Under the pieces are notes generated by a model. That model was given only the letters and a program-made list of their open reading frames with translations, was not told the DNA's origin and did not search any database. This document shows positions 36,348 to 44,719 of a stretch of 64,000 nt of DNA, piece after piece; position 1 is the first letter of the stretch; each line of letters begins with the position of its first letter. The stretch lies in assembly GCA_030695205.1 (NCBI GenBank), contig JAUYTN010000018.1, forward strand, positions 103,589 to 167,588, given 5' to 3'. The position numbers and the translations under genes were made by a program. The DNA comes from Burkholderiaceae bacterium. Its GTDB lineage: Bacteria; Pseudomonadota; Gammaproteobacteria; Burkholderiales; Burkholderiaceae_C.

Positions 36348-36866
36348 TTATTTCGCGGCTCTGGAGGACACAAAAAATGCCAACCAGTACACCTTGAGTA
36401 CCAACACAAGACCTGCTACCAGAGCAAGCCAGTTCAAATGGGCCACCACACTAGGCGCCAAGGCCAGCATGGCCACCACTAGGAGGACTTTGATCCCCTC
36501 CCAAAACACCACCGCAGCCAGCGAACCTTGGGCAAACAGGGACAACAAGCCCGTCAACCGCCCAAACGTCACACCCCACGCCATGACCGCCGATGGCAAC
36601 ACCACCGACAACCCACCGTACCCGGCCGACAGAGCACCACTGACCTCACCCGTGAACCACCAAGCCAACAAAGCGGCCAGACAGGTCGCCACGCATTGCC
36701 AAACCAACACGCGCCACATCGACACCGCCCGCTGGCTTTTGCGCCATTCTTTCGCCTCATCGCGTGACAACGGCTTGAAATCGTCGCTGTCGGCTTCAGC
36801 TTCGGTGTCAGCAGCTTCTGCTGCCGACTGGCTGGGCTTGGCGTTTAACTTCCCGATTGTGTTCAT
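36348..36866 (-). CDS. atpI: ATP synthase subunit I (AtpI family)
   Basis: This 172-residue inner-membrane protein has a charged cytoplasmic N-terminus (to about residue 50) and four helices (VLVWQCVATCLAALLAWWF, GLSVVLPSAVMAWGVTFGRL, SLAAVVFWEGIKVLLVVAMLALAP, LNWLALVAGLVLVLKVYWLAFFV). Size, topology and position as the first gene of the operon identify it. The family assists c-ring assembly or magnesium uptake in some bacteria and is usually not essential. It begins about 45 bases after the predicted transcription start. Confidence 0.88.
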   Translation of the reverse strand: MNTIGKLNAKPSQSAAEAADTEAEADSDDFKPLSRDEAKEWRKSQRAVSMWRVLVWQCVATCLAALLAWWFTGEVSGALSAGYGGLSVVLPSAVMAWGVTFGRLTGLLSLFAQGSLAAVVFWEGIKVLLVVAMLALAPSVVAHLNWLALVAGLVLVLKVYWLAFFVSSRAAK

Positions 36867-36919
36867 TGGACATTACAGCCAGGTTACGCCTGCCAGCTCC
36901 GTACCTCGCAAAGCCTTTG

Positions 36920-36949
36920 ATTATACGTAGAAACCCGATGGATTGTCGC
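36920..36949 (-). promoter_or_regulatory. Probable promoter of the ATP synthase operon
   Basis: On the minus strand GCGACA (-35, four of six matches) and a perfect TATAAT (-10, 36925-36920) are 18 bases apart. Transcription would begin near 36913, giving a leader of roughly 45 bases before atpI. Confidence 0.65.
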
Positions 36950-37043
36950 GTCAGTGAACCCGCGACGTGCTGACCTGCGGCGAACGGCACCCAAGCAGGG
37001 TCTAGGATACCTACACTTGGACATATTTTGTCACTGCCTAGCC

Positions 37044-37322
37044 ATGCTCCCCACCCCCCCTGCCACACCCTCACTGATTGAGTTCCCCTGTCACTTTCCC
37101 ATCAAGGTGATGGGACAGTCGGACAGCGCTTTTTTGGACGCGATGGTCCAGGTGGTGCGCCGGTTTGACAGCGGCTTTGACCCGTCCACCATCGAAACCC
37201 GGTCCAGCCAAACCGGCAAGTACACCGGCCTGACGCTGCTGGTGCATGTGCACGACCAGGCCCAACTCGACCAGGTGTACCTCGCCCTGACGTCACACCC
37301 CATGGTCAAGGTGACGCTGTGA
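37044..37322 (+). CDS. ybeD: YbeD/DUF493 family protein
   Basis: This 92-residue small alpha/beta protein reads SLIEFPCHFPIKVMGQSDSAFLDAMVQVVRRFDSGFDPSTIETRSSQTGKYTGLTLLVHVHDQAQLDQVYLALTSHPMVKVTL. These are the family hallmarks, including the YxSlT-like strand and the final HPxVKxxL. It resembles a regulatory ACT-like domain. Position directly before lipB is conserved in proteobacteria and suggests a link to lipoate attachment; mechanism unknown. Confidence 0.93.
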   Translation: MLPTPPATPSLIEFPCHFPIKVMGQSDSAFLDAMVQVVRRFDSGFDPSTIETRSSQTGKYTGLTLLVHVHDQAQLDQVYLALTSHPMVKVTL

Positions 37323-37359
37323 GTCCGGCAACCACACCCACTGGCCGAGGTAGCGCCCA

Positions 37360-38049
37360 ATGAGCCTGCTGGTGAGGGACCTGGGGCACACCCCCTATGA
37401 AGCCACCTTTCGCGACATGCAGGCGTTCACGGCGGCACGCACCGCCGCGACGCCTGATGAACTGTGGATGTGCGAACACCCCCCCACGTTCACCCAGGGG
37501 CTGGCAGGCGATGCCCGCCACCTGATAGGTTCGAGCGACATACCGCTGGTGGCCTCCGATCGCGGCGGACAGGTCACTTTTCATGGCCCCGGGCAGGTGG
37601 TGGCCTACCCCTTGGTGGACCTGCAGCGGGCCGGGTACTTTGTGAAGGAGTATGTGTACCGCCTGGAAGAGTCCATCATCCGGACACTGGGCCATTGGCA
37701 GGTCACGGGGCACCGCGTCGCCGGTGCGCCCGGCATTTACGTCAGGCTGGACGATCCATTTGCCCATCAGCCGCTGCCGCAGCGCCCCCAAGCGGGACAG
37801 ACCCGCCTGATGCCAGATGCCTTTAGTGGCCTGGGCAAGATCGCAGCGCTGGGTATCAAGGTGTCGCGCCACTGCACCTACCACGGTGCAGCACTGAATG
37901 TGGCCATGGATCTGTCGGCCTATGAACTCATCAATCCGTGTGGGTATGCGGGCTTGAAAACCGTGGACCTTTCTACAATCGGCGTCTCCGTTGCCCCTGG
38001 CGAAGTCGCTGAGCTGTGGGCCAATCAACTGCAGCGCCTGCTGCCATGA
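37360..38049 (+). CDS. lipB: Octanoyl-ACP:protein octanoyltransferase
   Basis: This 229-residue cytoplasmic enzyme moves octanoyl groups from acyl carrier protein to lipoyl domains, the first step of lipoate synthesis. [42 protein letters not shown] (catalytic Lys region) and [16 protein letters not shown] (catalytic Cys) are all present. It lies 37 bases after ybeD and 19 bases before lipA. Confidence 0.96.
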   Translation: MSLLVRDLGHTPYEATFRDMQAFTAARTAATPDELWMCEHPPTFTQGLAGDARHLIGSSDIPLVASDRGGQVTFHGPGQVVAYPLVDLQRAGYFVKEYVYRLEESIIRTLGHWQVTGHRVAGAPGIYVRLDDPFAHQPLPQRPQAGQTRLMPDAFSGLGKIAALGIKVSRHCTYHGAALNVAMDLSAYELINPCGYAGLKTVDLSTIGVSVAPGEVAELWANQLQRLLP

Positions 38050-38068
38050 GCCGCTGCGCGTTCTCTCC

Positions 38069-39052
38069 ATGACCCTATCCCAGACCCCCACCCCAACCTT
38101 CAACGAGCTCTACGACGCGACGGCCAAGCAAAAGTCATCGGCCAAGGTGTCGCGCATCCCCATCAAGGTGGTACCGGCTGAAGTCCTCAAAAAGCCCGAC
38201 TGGATCCGGGTCAAAGCCGGCAGCCCCAGCACCCGGTTCTATGAGATCAAGGACATTTTGCGCAGCAACCAGCTGGTAACGGTCTGCGAAGAAGCCAGCT
38301 GCCCCAACATTGGCGAGTGCTTTGGCAAAGGCACTGCCACATTCATGATCATGGGTGACAAGTGCACCCGCCGCTGCCCGTTTTGCGACGTGGGCCATGG
38401 CAGGCCGGACCCTCTGGACGCCGACGAACCCGCCAAACTGGCCAGAACGGTGGCCGCCCTGCAGCTGAAGTATGTGGTCATCACCAGCGTGGACAGGGAT
38501 GACCTGCGCGACGGTGGGGCTGCCCACTTCGTGGCGTGTATCCGCGAAATCCGTGCCCTGTCGCCCCGCACGCAAATCGAGGTGCTGGTACCCGACTTTA
38601 GGGGGCGGGACGACCGCGCCCTGGACATCCTGACTGCGGCGCCGCCCGATGTCATGAACCACAATCTGGAGACGGCACCCAGGCTGTACAAAGAGGCCAG
38701 GCCAGGCTCTGACTACGCGTTCAGCCTGAACCTGCTGCGCAAGTTCAAGGCGCGCTTTCCCGACATCCCCACCAAAAGTGGGCTGATGGTGGGCCTGGGC
38801 GAAACCGATGAGGAAATTTTGCAGGTGATGCGCGACATGCGCGAACACGGCATCAACATGCTGACGATTGGGCAGTACCTGGCCCCCTCTGGCCACCACC
38901 TGCCAGTGCGCAGGTACGTGCATCCTGATACCTTCAAGATGTTCGAAGAACAGGCCTACGCCATGGGCTTCAGCCACGCCGCTGTGGGTGCCATGGTCCG
39001 CAGCAGCTACCACGCCGACCAGCAGGCCGGGCACCTGCTGGAACCAAAATAA
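38069..39052 (+). CDS. lipA: Lipoyl synthase
   Basis: This 327-residue radical-SAM enzyme inserts two sulfurs into octanoyl groups. It carries the auxiliary cluster motif [12 protein letters not shown] and the radical SAM motif CTRRCPFC. Later stretches [46 protein letters not shown] and [13 protein letters not shown] are invariant in the family. The ATG at 38069 follows lipB; an in-frame upstream start would overlap lipB and is less likely. Confidence 0.97.
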   Translation: MTLSQTPTPTFNELYDATAKQKSSAKVSRIPIKVVPAEVLKKPDWIRVKAGSPSTRFYEIKDILRSNQLVTVCEEASCPNIGECFGKGTATFMIMGDKCTRRCPFCDVGHGRPDPLDADEPAKLARTVAALQLKYVVITSVDRDDLRDGGAAHFVACIREIRALSPRTQIEVLVPDFRGRDDRALDILTAAPPDVMNHNLETAPRLYKEARPGSDYAFSLNLLRKFKARFPDIPTKSGLMVGLGETDEEILQVMRDMREHGINMLTIGQYLAPSGHHLPVRRYVHPDTFKMFEEQAYAMGFSHAAVGAMVRSSYHADQQAGHLLEPK

Positions 39053-39054
39053 TT

Positions 39055-39108
39055 CATAGCAAACTATTTAACCCCGACAAGCTCAAACAGGGTTTTTATA
39101 TTAAATTA
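39055..39108 (+). repeat. Dispersed ATAGC...AAGCG repeat, copy D
   Basis: It begins CATAGCAAACTATTTAA, continues CGACAAGCTC and ends in a T-rich, AT-rich run. Its first 13 bases match copy E at 47128. It starts just after the lipA stop codon and contains the lipA terminator-like hairpin. Confidence 0.6.
39070..39097 (+). terminator. Possible terminator after lipA, within repeat D
   Basis: AACCC and GGGTT pair across a 15-base loop and are followed by TTTTTA. The stem is only 5 bp, so it is a weak call. Confidence 0.4.
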
Positions 39109-39462
39109 TGGTTTGAGCGCCTCGGCCATGGTGTCCCAAGCCTTGATGGCTTCGGCGGCGTACATCAGGGCGGGGCCACCGCCCATGTATACGCACACCG
39201 CCAGCATCTCTTCAAGTTCGGCGCGGGTGCAGCCCAACTTGTGCAGCGCCTTGACGTGGAACCCAATGCAGCCCGAGCAGCGCTGGGTGATACCGATGGC
39301 CAAAGCGATCAACTCCTTGTGCTTGGCACTGACCGCACCATCGGTCATGGAGGCACGGGCCAATTGCCCAAAGCCTGCCATGGCATCTGGTTGCGCCTTG
39401 CGAAACGGGGCCAGGCTGGCGTTGATATCGCCGATAAGACCGGCGTGATCGAATGTGCTCAT
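39106..39462 (-). CDS. Carboxymuconolactone decarboxylase/AhpD-family protein
   Basis: This 118-residue all-alpha protein has the CxxC redox motif of AhpD in ITQRCSGCIGFHVKALHKLGCTRAELEEML. The conserved His four residues after the second Cys supports peroxide-related thiol chemistry rather than true lactone decarboxylation. The preceding MTDGAVSAKHKELIALAIG is the usual helix. It converges with lipA; its start is close to the end of the PTS operon, which reads the same way. Confidence 0.9.
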   Translation of the reverse strand: MSTFDHAGLIGDINASLAPFRKAQPDAMAGFGQLARASMTDGAVSAKHKELIALAIGITQRCSGCIGFHVKALHKLGCTRAELEEMLAVCVYMGGGPALMYAAEAIKAWDTMAEALKP

Positions 39463-39555
39463 GGGGGACTCCTGTGTTGAATGCGCCGCTGCGACTCCCG
39501 CAACGGCAAACCTAATCAGTTTGAACCAACCCCCCGGGGTATGTTTTGATTTACC

Positions 39556-41331
39556 TCAACGCAAGGCTTCAAGTGCCCTGGCGGGCTCCTCGGCCCGCAA
39601 CGCCGCTTCTGCAATGGGCTTGAGTTTGGCCGTGTCGGAGCGCAGCACCTGCTGCTTGACCGCCAGAATTTGGGATGGGTGCATGGAGAAGCTGCGCAAA
39701 CCCAGGCCCAGCAAGAGCCGGGTCATCTGCACATCACCCGCCAGTTCGCCGCACACGCTCACGGGTTTGCCTTGCGCGTGGCCAGCGGCGATGGTGCGGG
39801 CCATGAGCTCGAGCACCGCTGGGTGCATGGGGTCGTAGAGATGGGCCACCGACTCATCCACCCGGTCAATGGCCAGGGTGTACTGGATCAGGTCGTTGGT
39901 ACCTATGGACAAAAAGTCGAAGTAGCGCAGGAACACATCCACCATGAGCGCAGCCGCTGGCACCTCGATCATGGCGCCCACCTTGACCGTGCCATAAGCC
40001 TGACCACGGGCGTTGAGCTGACCGCGCGCCCGGTCCACGAAGGCCAGCGTCTGGCGAATCTCGCTCACATGGGCCAGCATCGGGATCAGCAGATGGACTG
40101 GCCCGAATGCAGAGGCCCGCAGAATGGCCCGCAGCTGGCTGAGAAACATGGTGGGCTCGGCCAGGCTCCAGCGAATGGCCCGCAAACCCAAAGCGGGGTT
40201 GAGGTGGTCATCGCCCCCTCGGCTGGAACGGTCAAGGGGTTTGTCTGCCCCCACATCGACGGTGCGTATGGTCACCGGCAGGCCCTCCATGGCCTCCACT
40301 GTGGCCTTGTAGGTTCTGAACTGCTCCTCTTCATCGGGCAGGTTGCCCTGGCGACCCATGAACAAAAACTCGCTGCGAAACAGCCCCACACCCACCGCCC
40401 CCACGCGCAGGGCCCCCGCCGCATCCGCCGGGCGCTCGATGTTGGCCAACAGCTCGATCTTCTGGCCATCCAGCGTCAGGGCTGGTGTGTTGCGCAACCG
40501 GTTGAGCCGCTGGCGCTCGACTTCACTCTGCCGCTGCTTGAACCCGTACTCGGCCAGCATGATGGGCGACGGGTCCACGATAAGCACACCCGCATCGCCA
40601 TCGATGATGACCCAATCGTCCTGGCGAACAATCTGACTCGCGGAGCGCGCACCCACCACAGCAGGGATGTCCATGCTGCGGGCCACAATGGCGGTGTGGC
40701 TGGTTTTGCCCCCCACATCGGTCACAAAACCGGCGAACACGCTCTGCTTGAACTGCAGCATGTCGGCCGGTGACAAGTCGTGCGCCACCAGCACCAGGGG
40801 CACGTCCACGGTGTCGTCGAGCAGCAGGTCCTGGGACGTGGGACGGCTGGGTACCGGTGGCTGCGACACCGGAGAGGCCACCCCCCGCATGACGCGCAGC
40901 ATCCGCTCGACCACCTGCTCCAGATCGCCCTTGCGCTCGCGCAGGTAGGGGTCTTCCATTTCGTCAAACTGCCGCGCCACCACGTCGAGCTGCGAGGTCA
41001 GCGCCCACTCCGCGTTGTAGCGGCGGTCCAGAATCCATTGCTTCACACCGTCCGTCAGCTGCTCGTCCTGGAGCAGCATGCGGTGCACATCGAGCAGGGC
41101 GGACAGCTCCAGGTAACCCTCTTTGTCGGTCAATTCGTGCAGGCTGGTTTGCACCTTGCCAATCTCGGCCACCACGGTATCGCGGGCGCTGCGCAGCCGG
41201 GTGATCTCAAACTGCACCTGGTCAGGCTCCACCAGGTAGTGGGCCACATCCAGACGGCTTGATGCCACCAGCACCGCGCGCCCGATGGCCACGCCGCTGG
41301 AGACCGCAATGCCATGTACCGAAAAGCTCAT
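39556..41331 (-). CDS. ptsI: PTS enzyme I (phosphoenolpyruvate-protein phosphotransferase)
   Basis: This 591-residue enzyme takes phosphate from phosphoenolpyruvate and passes it to HPr. The swivelling domain has the phosphorylated His in GGKTSHTAIVARSMDIPAV. The barrel has GLFRSEFLFMGR, RTVDVGADKPL, AMIEVPAAALMVDVFL, FLSIGTNDLIQYTLAIDR and SVCGELAGD (active-site Cys). It overlaps the HPr gene by ATGA. With no sugar permease nearby, the relay is likely regulatory, as is usual in Betaproteobacteria. Confidence 0.95.
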   Translation of the reverse strand: MSFSVHGIAVSSGVAIGRAVLVASSRLDVAHYLVEPDQVQFEITRLRSARDTVVAEIGKVQTSLHELTDKEGYLELSALLDVHRMLLQDEQLTDGVKQWILDRRYNAEWALTSQLDVVARQFDEMEDPYLRERKGDLEQVVERMLRVMRGVASPVSQPPVPSRPTSQDLLLDDTVDVPLVLVAHDLSPADMLQFKQSVFAGFVTDVGGKTSHTAIVARSMDIPAVVGARSASQIVRQDDWVIIDGDAGVLIVDPSPIMLAEYGFKQRQSEVERQRLNRLRNTPALTLDGQKIELLANIERPADAAGALRVGAVGVGLFRSEFLFMGRQGNLPDEEEQFRTYKATVEAMEGLPVTIRTVDVGADKPLDRSSRGGDDHLNPALGLRAIRWSLAEPTMFLSQLRAILRASAFGPVHLLIPMLAHVSEIRQTLAFVDRARGQLNARGQAYGTVKVGAMIEVPAAALMVDVFLRYFDFLSIGTNDLIQYTLAIDRVDESVAHLYDPMHPAVLELMARTIAAGHAQGKPVSVCGELAGDVQMTRLLLGLGLRSFSMHPSQILAVKQQVLRSDTAKLKPIAEAALRAEEPARALEALR

Positions 41332-41597
41332 TCGCCTTCCCCGAACTTGTCGGCAATCAGCGCCAGCAGCGCCTGCATGGCCTGCTCCTCGTCGGGCCCC
41401 GAAGTTTCCACCTCGACGGTGCTGCCCATGCCAGCGGCCAGCATCATCACCCCCATGATGCTTTTGGCGTTGATGCGCCGCTCACCCCGAGACAGCCACA
41501 CCTCGCTCTGAAAGCTCCCGGCGAGCTTGGTCAACTTGGCCGATGCGCGGGCGTGCAGCCCCAACTTATTGCTGATGGTCGTGGTGGTTTTGATCAT
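41328..41597 (-). CDS. ptsH: PTS phosphocarrier protein HPr
   Basis: This 89-residue phosphocarrier has the phosphorylated His in KLGLHARASAKLTKLA and the regulatory serine in INAKSIMGVMMLAAGMGSTVEVETSG, where HPr kinase would act. Its start lies 32 bases inside the EIIA gene and its stop overlaps ptsI, so all three proteins are translationally linked. The opening MIKTTTTI is followed directly by the conserved core. Confidence 0.95.
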   Translation of the reverse strand: MIKTTTTISNKLGLHARASAKLTKLAGSFQSEVWLSRGERRINAKSIMGVMMLAAGMGSTVEVETSGPDEEQAMQALLALIADKFGEGE

Positions 41598-42009
41598 GGC
41601 TGCGTTTGTTTTGGTTCTGGGGTGCCGTCACACTCACGGGAATGATGCCCTGCGCCCCACCTGCCATGGCCCGCGACACCAGCATGTCCAAGGGCTCGTG
41701 CCGGTAGGTAACAGCCCGCAGCAGCATGGGCAGGCTGACCCCGGACACCAGGCGCGCAGCTGCCCCCTCCACCAGGCGCTGAGCCACGTTGCAGGGCGTG
41801 GCGCCAAACACGTCGGTCAACACCAGCAGATGGTTCATGTCCATACCGGTGACGGCACGGCGGGCCTGTTGCAGGCTCTCGTCGGGAGATGCCTGGGGCA
41901 ACACATCCACCGCCACCACCGACGGCGCCGCATCGGGGAACACATGCAGGACGCACTGCCTCAGGGCCGAAGCCAGCGGCGCATGGGCAATGACAAGAAT
42001 CCCGTTCAT
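41566..42009 (-). CDS. PTS EIIA component, mannose/fructose (ManX-like) family
   Basis: This 147-residue cytoplasmic protein has the phosphorylated His in ILVIAHAPLASALRQ and the conserved LVLTDVFGATPCNVAQRL (switch region). The fold normally ends near IPVSVTAPQ. The extra NQNKRSHDQNHHDHQQ tail is read across the HPr start and is rich in His, Asn and Gln. With HPr and EI it forms a complete relay without a membrane transporter, so it probably senses carbon or nitrogen state and touches other regulators, as reported for related Betaproteobacteria. Confidence 0.92.
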   Translation of the reverse strand: MNGILVIAHAPLASALRQCVLHVFPDAAPSVVAVDVLPQASPDESLQQARRAVTGMDMNHLLVLTDVFGATPCNVAQRLVEGAAARLVSGVSLPMLLRAVTYRHEPLDMLVSRAMAGGAQGIIPVSVTAPQNQNKRSHDQNHHDHQQ

Positions 42010-42075
42010 GGGGAGGGATTATGTGCGTGGAACCAGACCACCAACGTGCGGCGGCGCAATGGTCCGGCCACAGGC

Positions 42076-42669
42076 TCAGGGCGTGGCATCGGCAGCCACC
42101 CCTTCCAGCCACTGGGCCATGACCGCTGGCGCGATCGGTCCGTACACCGCCAGCTGCACCACATCCGCACCACGGTACAGCCAGGCCACATGCGCCTGCA
42201 CGGGCGAACCATCGGCCCGTGCGCCTGCTGCGCGCCAAGCCGTGAGTGCCGCACCGGATCCCGGGCCCAGCCGCACATCCGGCACCCAGGCCTGCACCTG
42301 CGCGGCAGGCACTTTCAGGCTGGCCTGTGTGGCACTTTGCCAGGCGGCCAACAGCTCGTCGGTGGCCAAGCCCTGGGGCGCCTGCATGCTGGCCACGGCA
42401 AAGGTGAGGCCGCCGGTGTCGCAGCTGAGCATGTCCAGCGCCACCGGACGCCCCGCCAAAGCCACCGTGCGCTGGGCGGCATCGGGTTTGCAGGGCAACA
42501 TGGCCCGAAAGGCGCTGCCCGGTGGCCGCACCTCGCGCCAGTTGAACGTCGGGCTGCACCCGGCCAACAACAGAGCCGCAGCCACCACCGCAGCCACCCA
42601 CCCGGCCTGCCCTGTCCGCTGCGTCCGCTGCGTCCCGCGAGGGCACGCGCCTCTTGCATCTGTCACCAT
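42076..42669 (-). CDS. Putative lipoprotein of unknown function
   Basis: The protein has 197 residues. Residues 1-36 form a basic and hydrophobic signal peptide ending in the lipobox LLLAGC. The mature part begins SPTFNWREVRPPGSAFRAMLPCKPDAAQRTVALAG. This wording is seen in a group of small betaproteobacterial lipoproteins that I cannot name. AAAGGA lies six bases before the ATG at 42669. It is 66 bases upstream of the EIIA gene on the same strand, where glutathione synthetase is often found in related genomes. Confidence 0.75.
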   Translation of the reverse strand: MVTDARGACPRGTQRTQRTGQAGWVAAVVAAALLLAGCSPTFNWREVRPPGSAFRAMLPCKPDAAQRTVALAGRPVALDMLSCDTGGLTFAVASMQAPQGLATDELLAAWQSATQASLKVPAAQVQAWVPDVRLGPGSGAALTAWRAAGARADGSPVQAHVAWLYRGADVVQLAVYGPIAPAVMAQWLEGVAADATP

Positions 42670-42780
42670 TGAACATCCTTTCACGCGCTGTCCAGCCGCA
42701 CACCGGCCTTGCACACGCACCGGGCAGCCGGGAGAAACCCCGGGTACCCCACAGGCCCAAGCCCCCGCACAATAGCCGCC

Positions 42781-44130
42781 ATGAGCCACACGCATACGCC
42801 ACCAACGTCCACCCCACCGGGCCCTCAGGCCCCATCTGCGCCAGACACACCAGCCGCGTCGGCGCTGGATGGTATCCGCGTCCTGGATTTGTCACGGGTA
42901 CTGGCTGGCCCCTGGTGCACCCAAACGCTGGCCGACCTCGGTGCCGATGTCATCAAGGTCGAACGGCCGGGTTCGGGCGATGACACCCGCGGCTGGGGCC
43001 CGCCGTTTTTGCCCGATGCGCAAGGCCACGACAGCGCAGAAGCCGCGTACTACCTGGGGGCCAACCGCAACAAGCGCTCCATCACCTGCGACCTGGCCCA
43101 CCCCGAGGGGCAGGCCCTGGTGCGCGACCTGGCACGCCACTGCCAGGTGGTGGTGGAAAACTTCAAGGTGGGCGACATGGCCCGCTACGGGCTGGACCAC
43201 GCATCGCTCAGCGCCATCAACCCGGCGCTGGTGTACTGCTCCATCACCGGTTTTGGCCAAACCGGCCCCTACGCCGAGCGCGCCGGCTACGACTATGCCA
43301 TTCAGGGCATGGGCGGCCTCATGAGCGTCACCGGTGAGCGCGACGACCTGCCCGGCGGTGGCCCGCAAAAAGTGGGCGTGGCCGTGGCCGATCTGTTCAC
43401 CGGCCTGTACGCGACCGTGGCCATCCAGGCCGCGTTGCGCCACGCCGAACGCACCGGCGAAGGCCAGCACATCGACATGGCGCTGCTGGACACCCAAGTC
43501 GCCATGCTGGCCAACCTCGGGGCCAACTACTTGGTACGCGGCCAGGTCGACGGCAAGGTACCCGGCCGGGCGGGCAACGCCCATGTGAACATCGTGCCCT
43601 ACCAGGTCTTTGAGACCGCACCCGATGCCTCGGGCCAAGCCCAGCACCTGATTCTGGCGGTGGGCAACGACGGCCAGTTTGCCAAATTCTGTGCCGTGGC
43701 GGGGCACCCCGAGTGGGCGAGCGACGCCCGCTTCAGGCACAACGCCGACCGTGTGCGCCACCGCGACATCTTGGTTCCCCTGCTGACCGCTGTCATGGCC
43801 ACCCGCCCCAAAGCCGACTGGTTGGGCGCGCTGGAAGCGGCCAAGGTGCCCTGCGGCCCCATCAACAACCTGGCCGAGGTGTTTGCCGACCCCCAGGTGC
43901 GCGAGCGCGCCATGGTGGACACCTGGTCACACCCCCTCAACCCCACGCTGTCGCTGGTGGCCAGCCCCCTCAAACTGAGCCAGACGCCAGTGTGCCACCG
44001 CTACCCACCCCCACTGCTGGGCCAACACACCCTGGAGGTGCTGACCCAGGTGCTGGGCTACCCACCCGAGCGGATTACACAGCTGCAAGCCTCAGGGGCC
44101 CTGGGAGACGCCACCCTCATACCCCGCTGA
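42781..44130 (+). CDS. Class III CoA-transferase (CaiB/BaiF family)
   Basis: This 449-residue enzyme moves CoA between carboxylic acids. GIRVLDLSRVLAGPWCTQTLADLGADVIKVERPGSGDDTRGWGPPF is the family start, followed by NRNKRSITCDL, VVENFKVGDMARYGLD, LVYCSITGFGQTGPYAERAGYDYAIQGMGG and the catalytic Asp in IDMALLDTQVAMLAN. A Thr/Pro-rich leader of about 30 residues precedes the fold. The wording is close to succinyl-CoA:glutarate or similar dicarboxylate transferases, but the substrate cannot be fixed. It is divergent from the lipoprotein gene. Confidence 0.92.
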   Translation: MSHTHTPPTSTPPGPQAPSAPDTPAASALDGIRVLDLSRVLAGPWCTQTLADLGADVIKVERPGSGDDTRGWGPPFLPDAQGHDSAEAAYYLGANRNKRSITCDLAHPEGQALVRDLARHCQVVVENFKVGDMARYGLDHASLSAINPALVYCSITGFGQTGPYAERAGYDYAIQGMGGLMSVTGERDDLPGGGPQKVGVAVADLFTGLYATVAIQAALRHAERTGEGQHIDMALLDTQVAMLANLGANYLVRGQVDGKVPGRAGNAHVNIVPYQVFETAPDASGQAQHLILAVGNDGQFAKFCAVAGHPEWASDARFRHNADRVRHRDILVPLLTAVMATRPKADWLGALEAAKVPCGPINNLAEVFADPQVRERAMVDTWSHPLNPTLSLVASPLKLSQTPVCHRYPPPLLGQHTLEVLTQVLGYPPERITQLQASGALGDATLIPR

Positions 44131-44175
44131 CCCTGCTGAACCCGCTGCGTCCAAACCCGCAAGACCCTGTTGACC

Positions 44176-44625
44176 ATGAACCCCAGCCCAGCCACCACCA
44201 CCTCACCCAAGCCCCCGGTGAGCGCCTTGCCCACCGTCCAGTCGCTACCTGGCGCGGCACGTGCCGCACGGCTGCGCGGCGAACCCCTGGTGGTCATGAC
44301 CACACTGCGGGGTTGTCCCTACTGCGACCTGGTGCGTGGCCACTACCTGGGGCCCATGCAGCGCGACGGCGAGTTGGTGGCCGTCCAGGTAGACATGACC
44401 GATGCACGCAGCGCGCTGATTGGTTTTGATGGCGCCACCACCACACCACGGGCACAGACCAGGGCCTGGAAAGCATCCATGGCCCCGACGGTGCTTTTCC
44501 TGGGCCCGCGCGGCGAGGAACTGGCCGAGCGGCTGGTGGGCGTGGCGGTGGAAGAGATGTATGGCGACTTCCTGCAGGCCCGCCTGCAAGAAGCACGGAC
44601 CAAGCTGGCCAAGATGCCGCCCTGA
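44176..44625 (+). CDS. Thioredoxin-fold protein with a CPYC site
   Basis: This 149-residue protein has a thioredoxin fold at about residues 35-140, with the active site in VVMTTLRGCPYCDLVRGHYL and the cis-proline strand SMAPTVLFLGPRGEELAERLVG. CPYC is the glutaredoxin motif, but the loop length matches SoxW/TlpA-like or DsbE-like folds. The N-terminus is Pro/Thr-rich without a clear signal peptide, so cellular location is open. It starts 45 bases after the CoA-transferase stop, probably co-transcribed. Confidence 0.78.
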   Translation: MNPSPATTTSPKPPVSALPTVQSLPGAARAARLRGEPLVVMTTLRGCPYCDLVRGHYLGPMQRDGELVAVQVDMTDARSALIGFDGATTTPRAQTRAWKASMAPTVLFLGPRGEELAERLVGVAVEEMYGDFLQARLQEARTKLAKMPP

Positions 44626-44719
44626 CCCACCACCGGCCACCACACCGCCCCTGCGAAGGGTTGGCCCGTGGCTTTCGTACACTGGTTGACCTCAACACCA
44701 TTTTTTGAGCAGCACGCGC

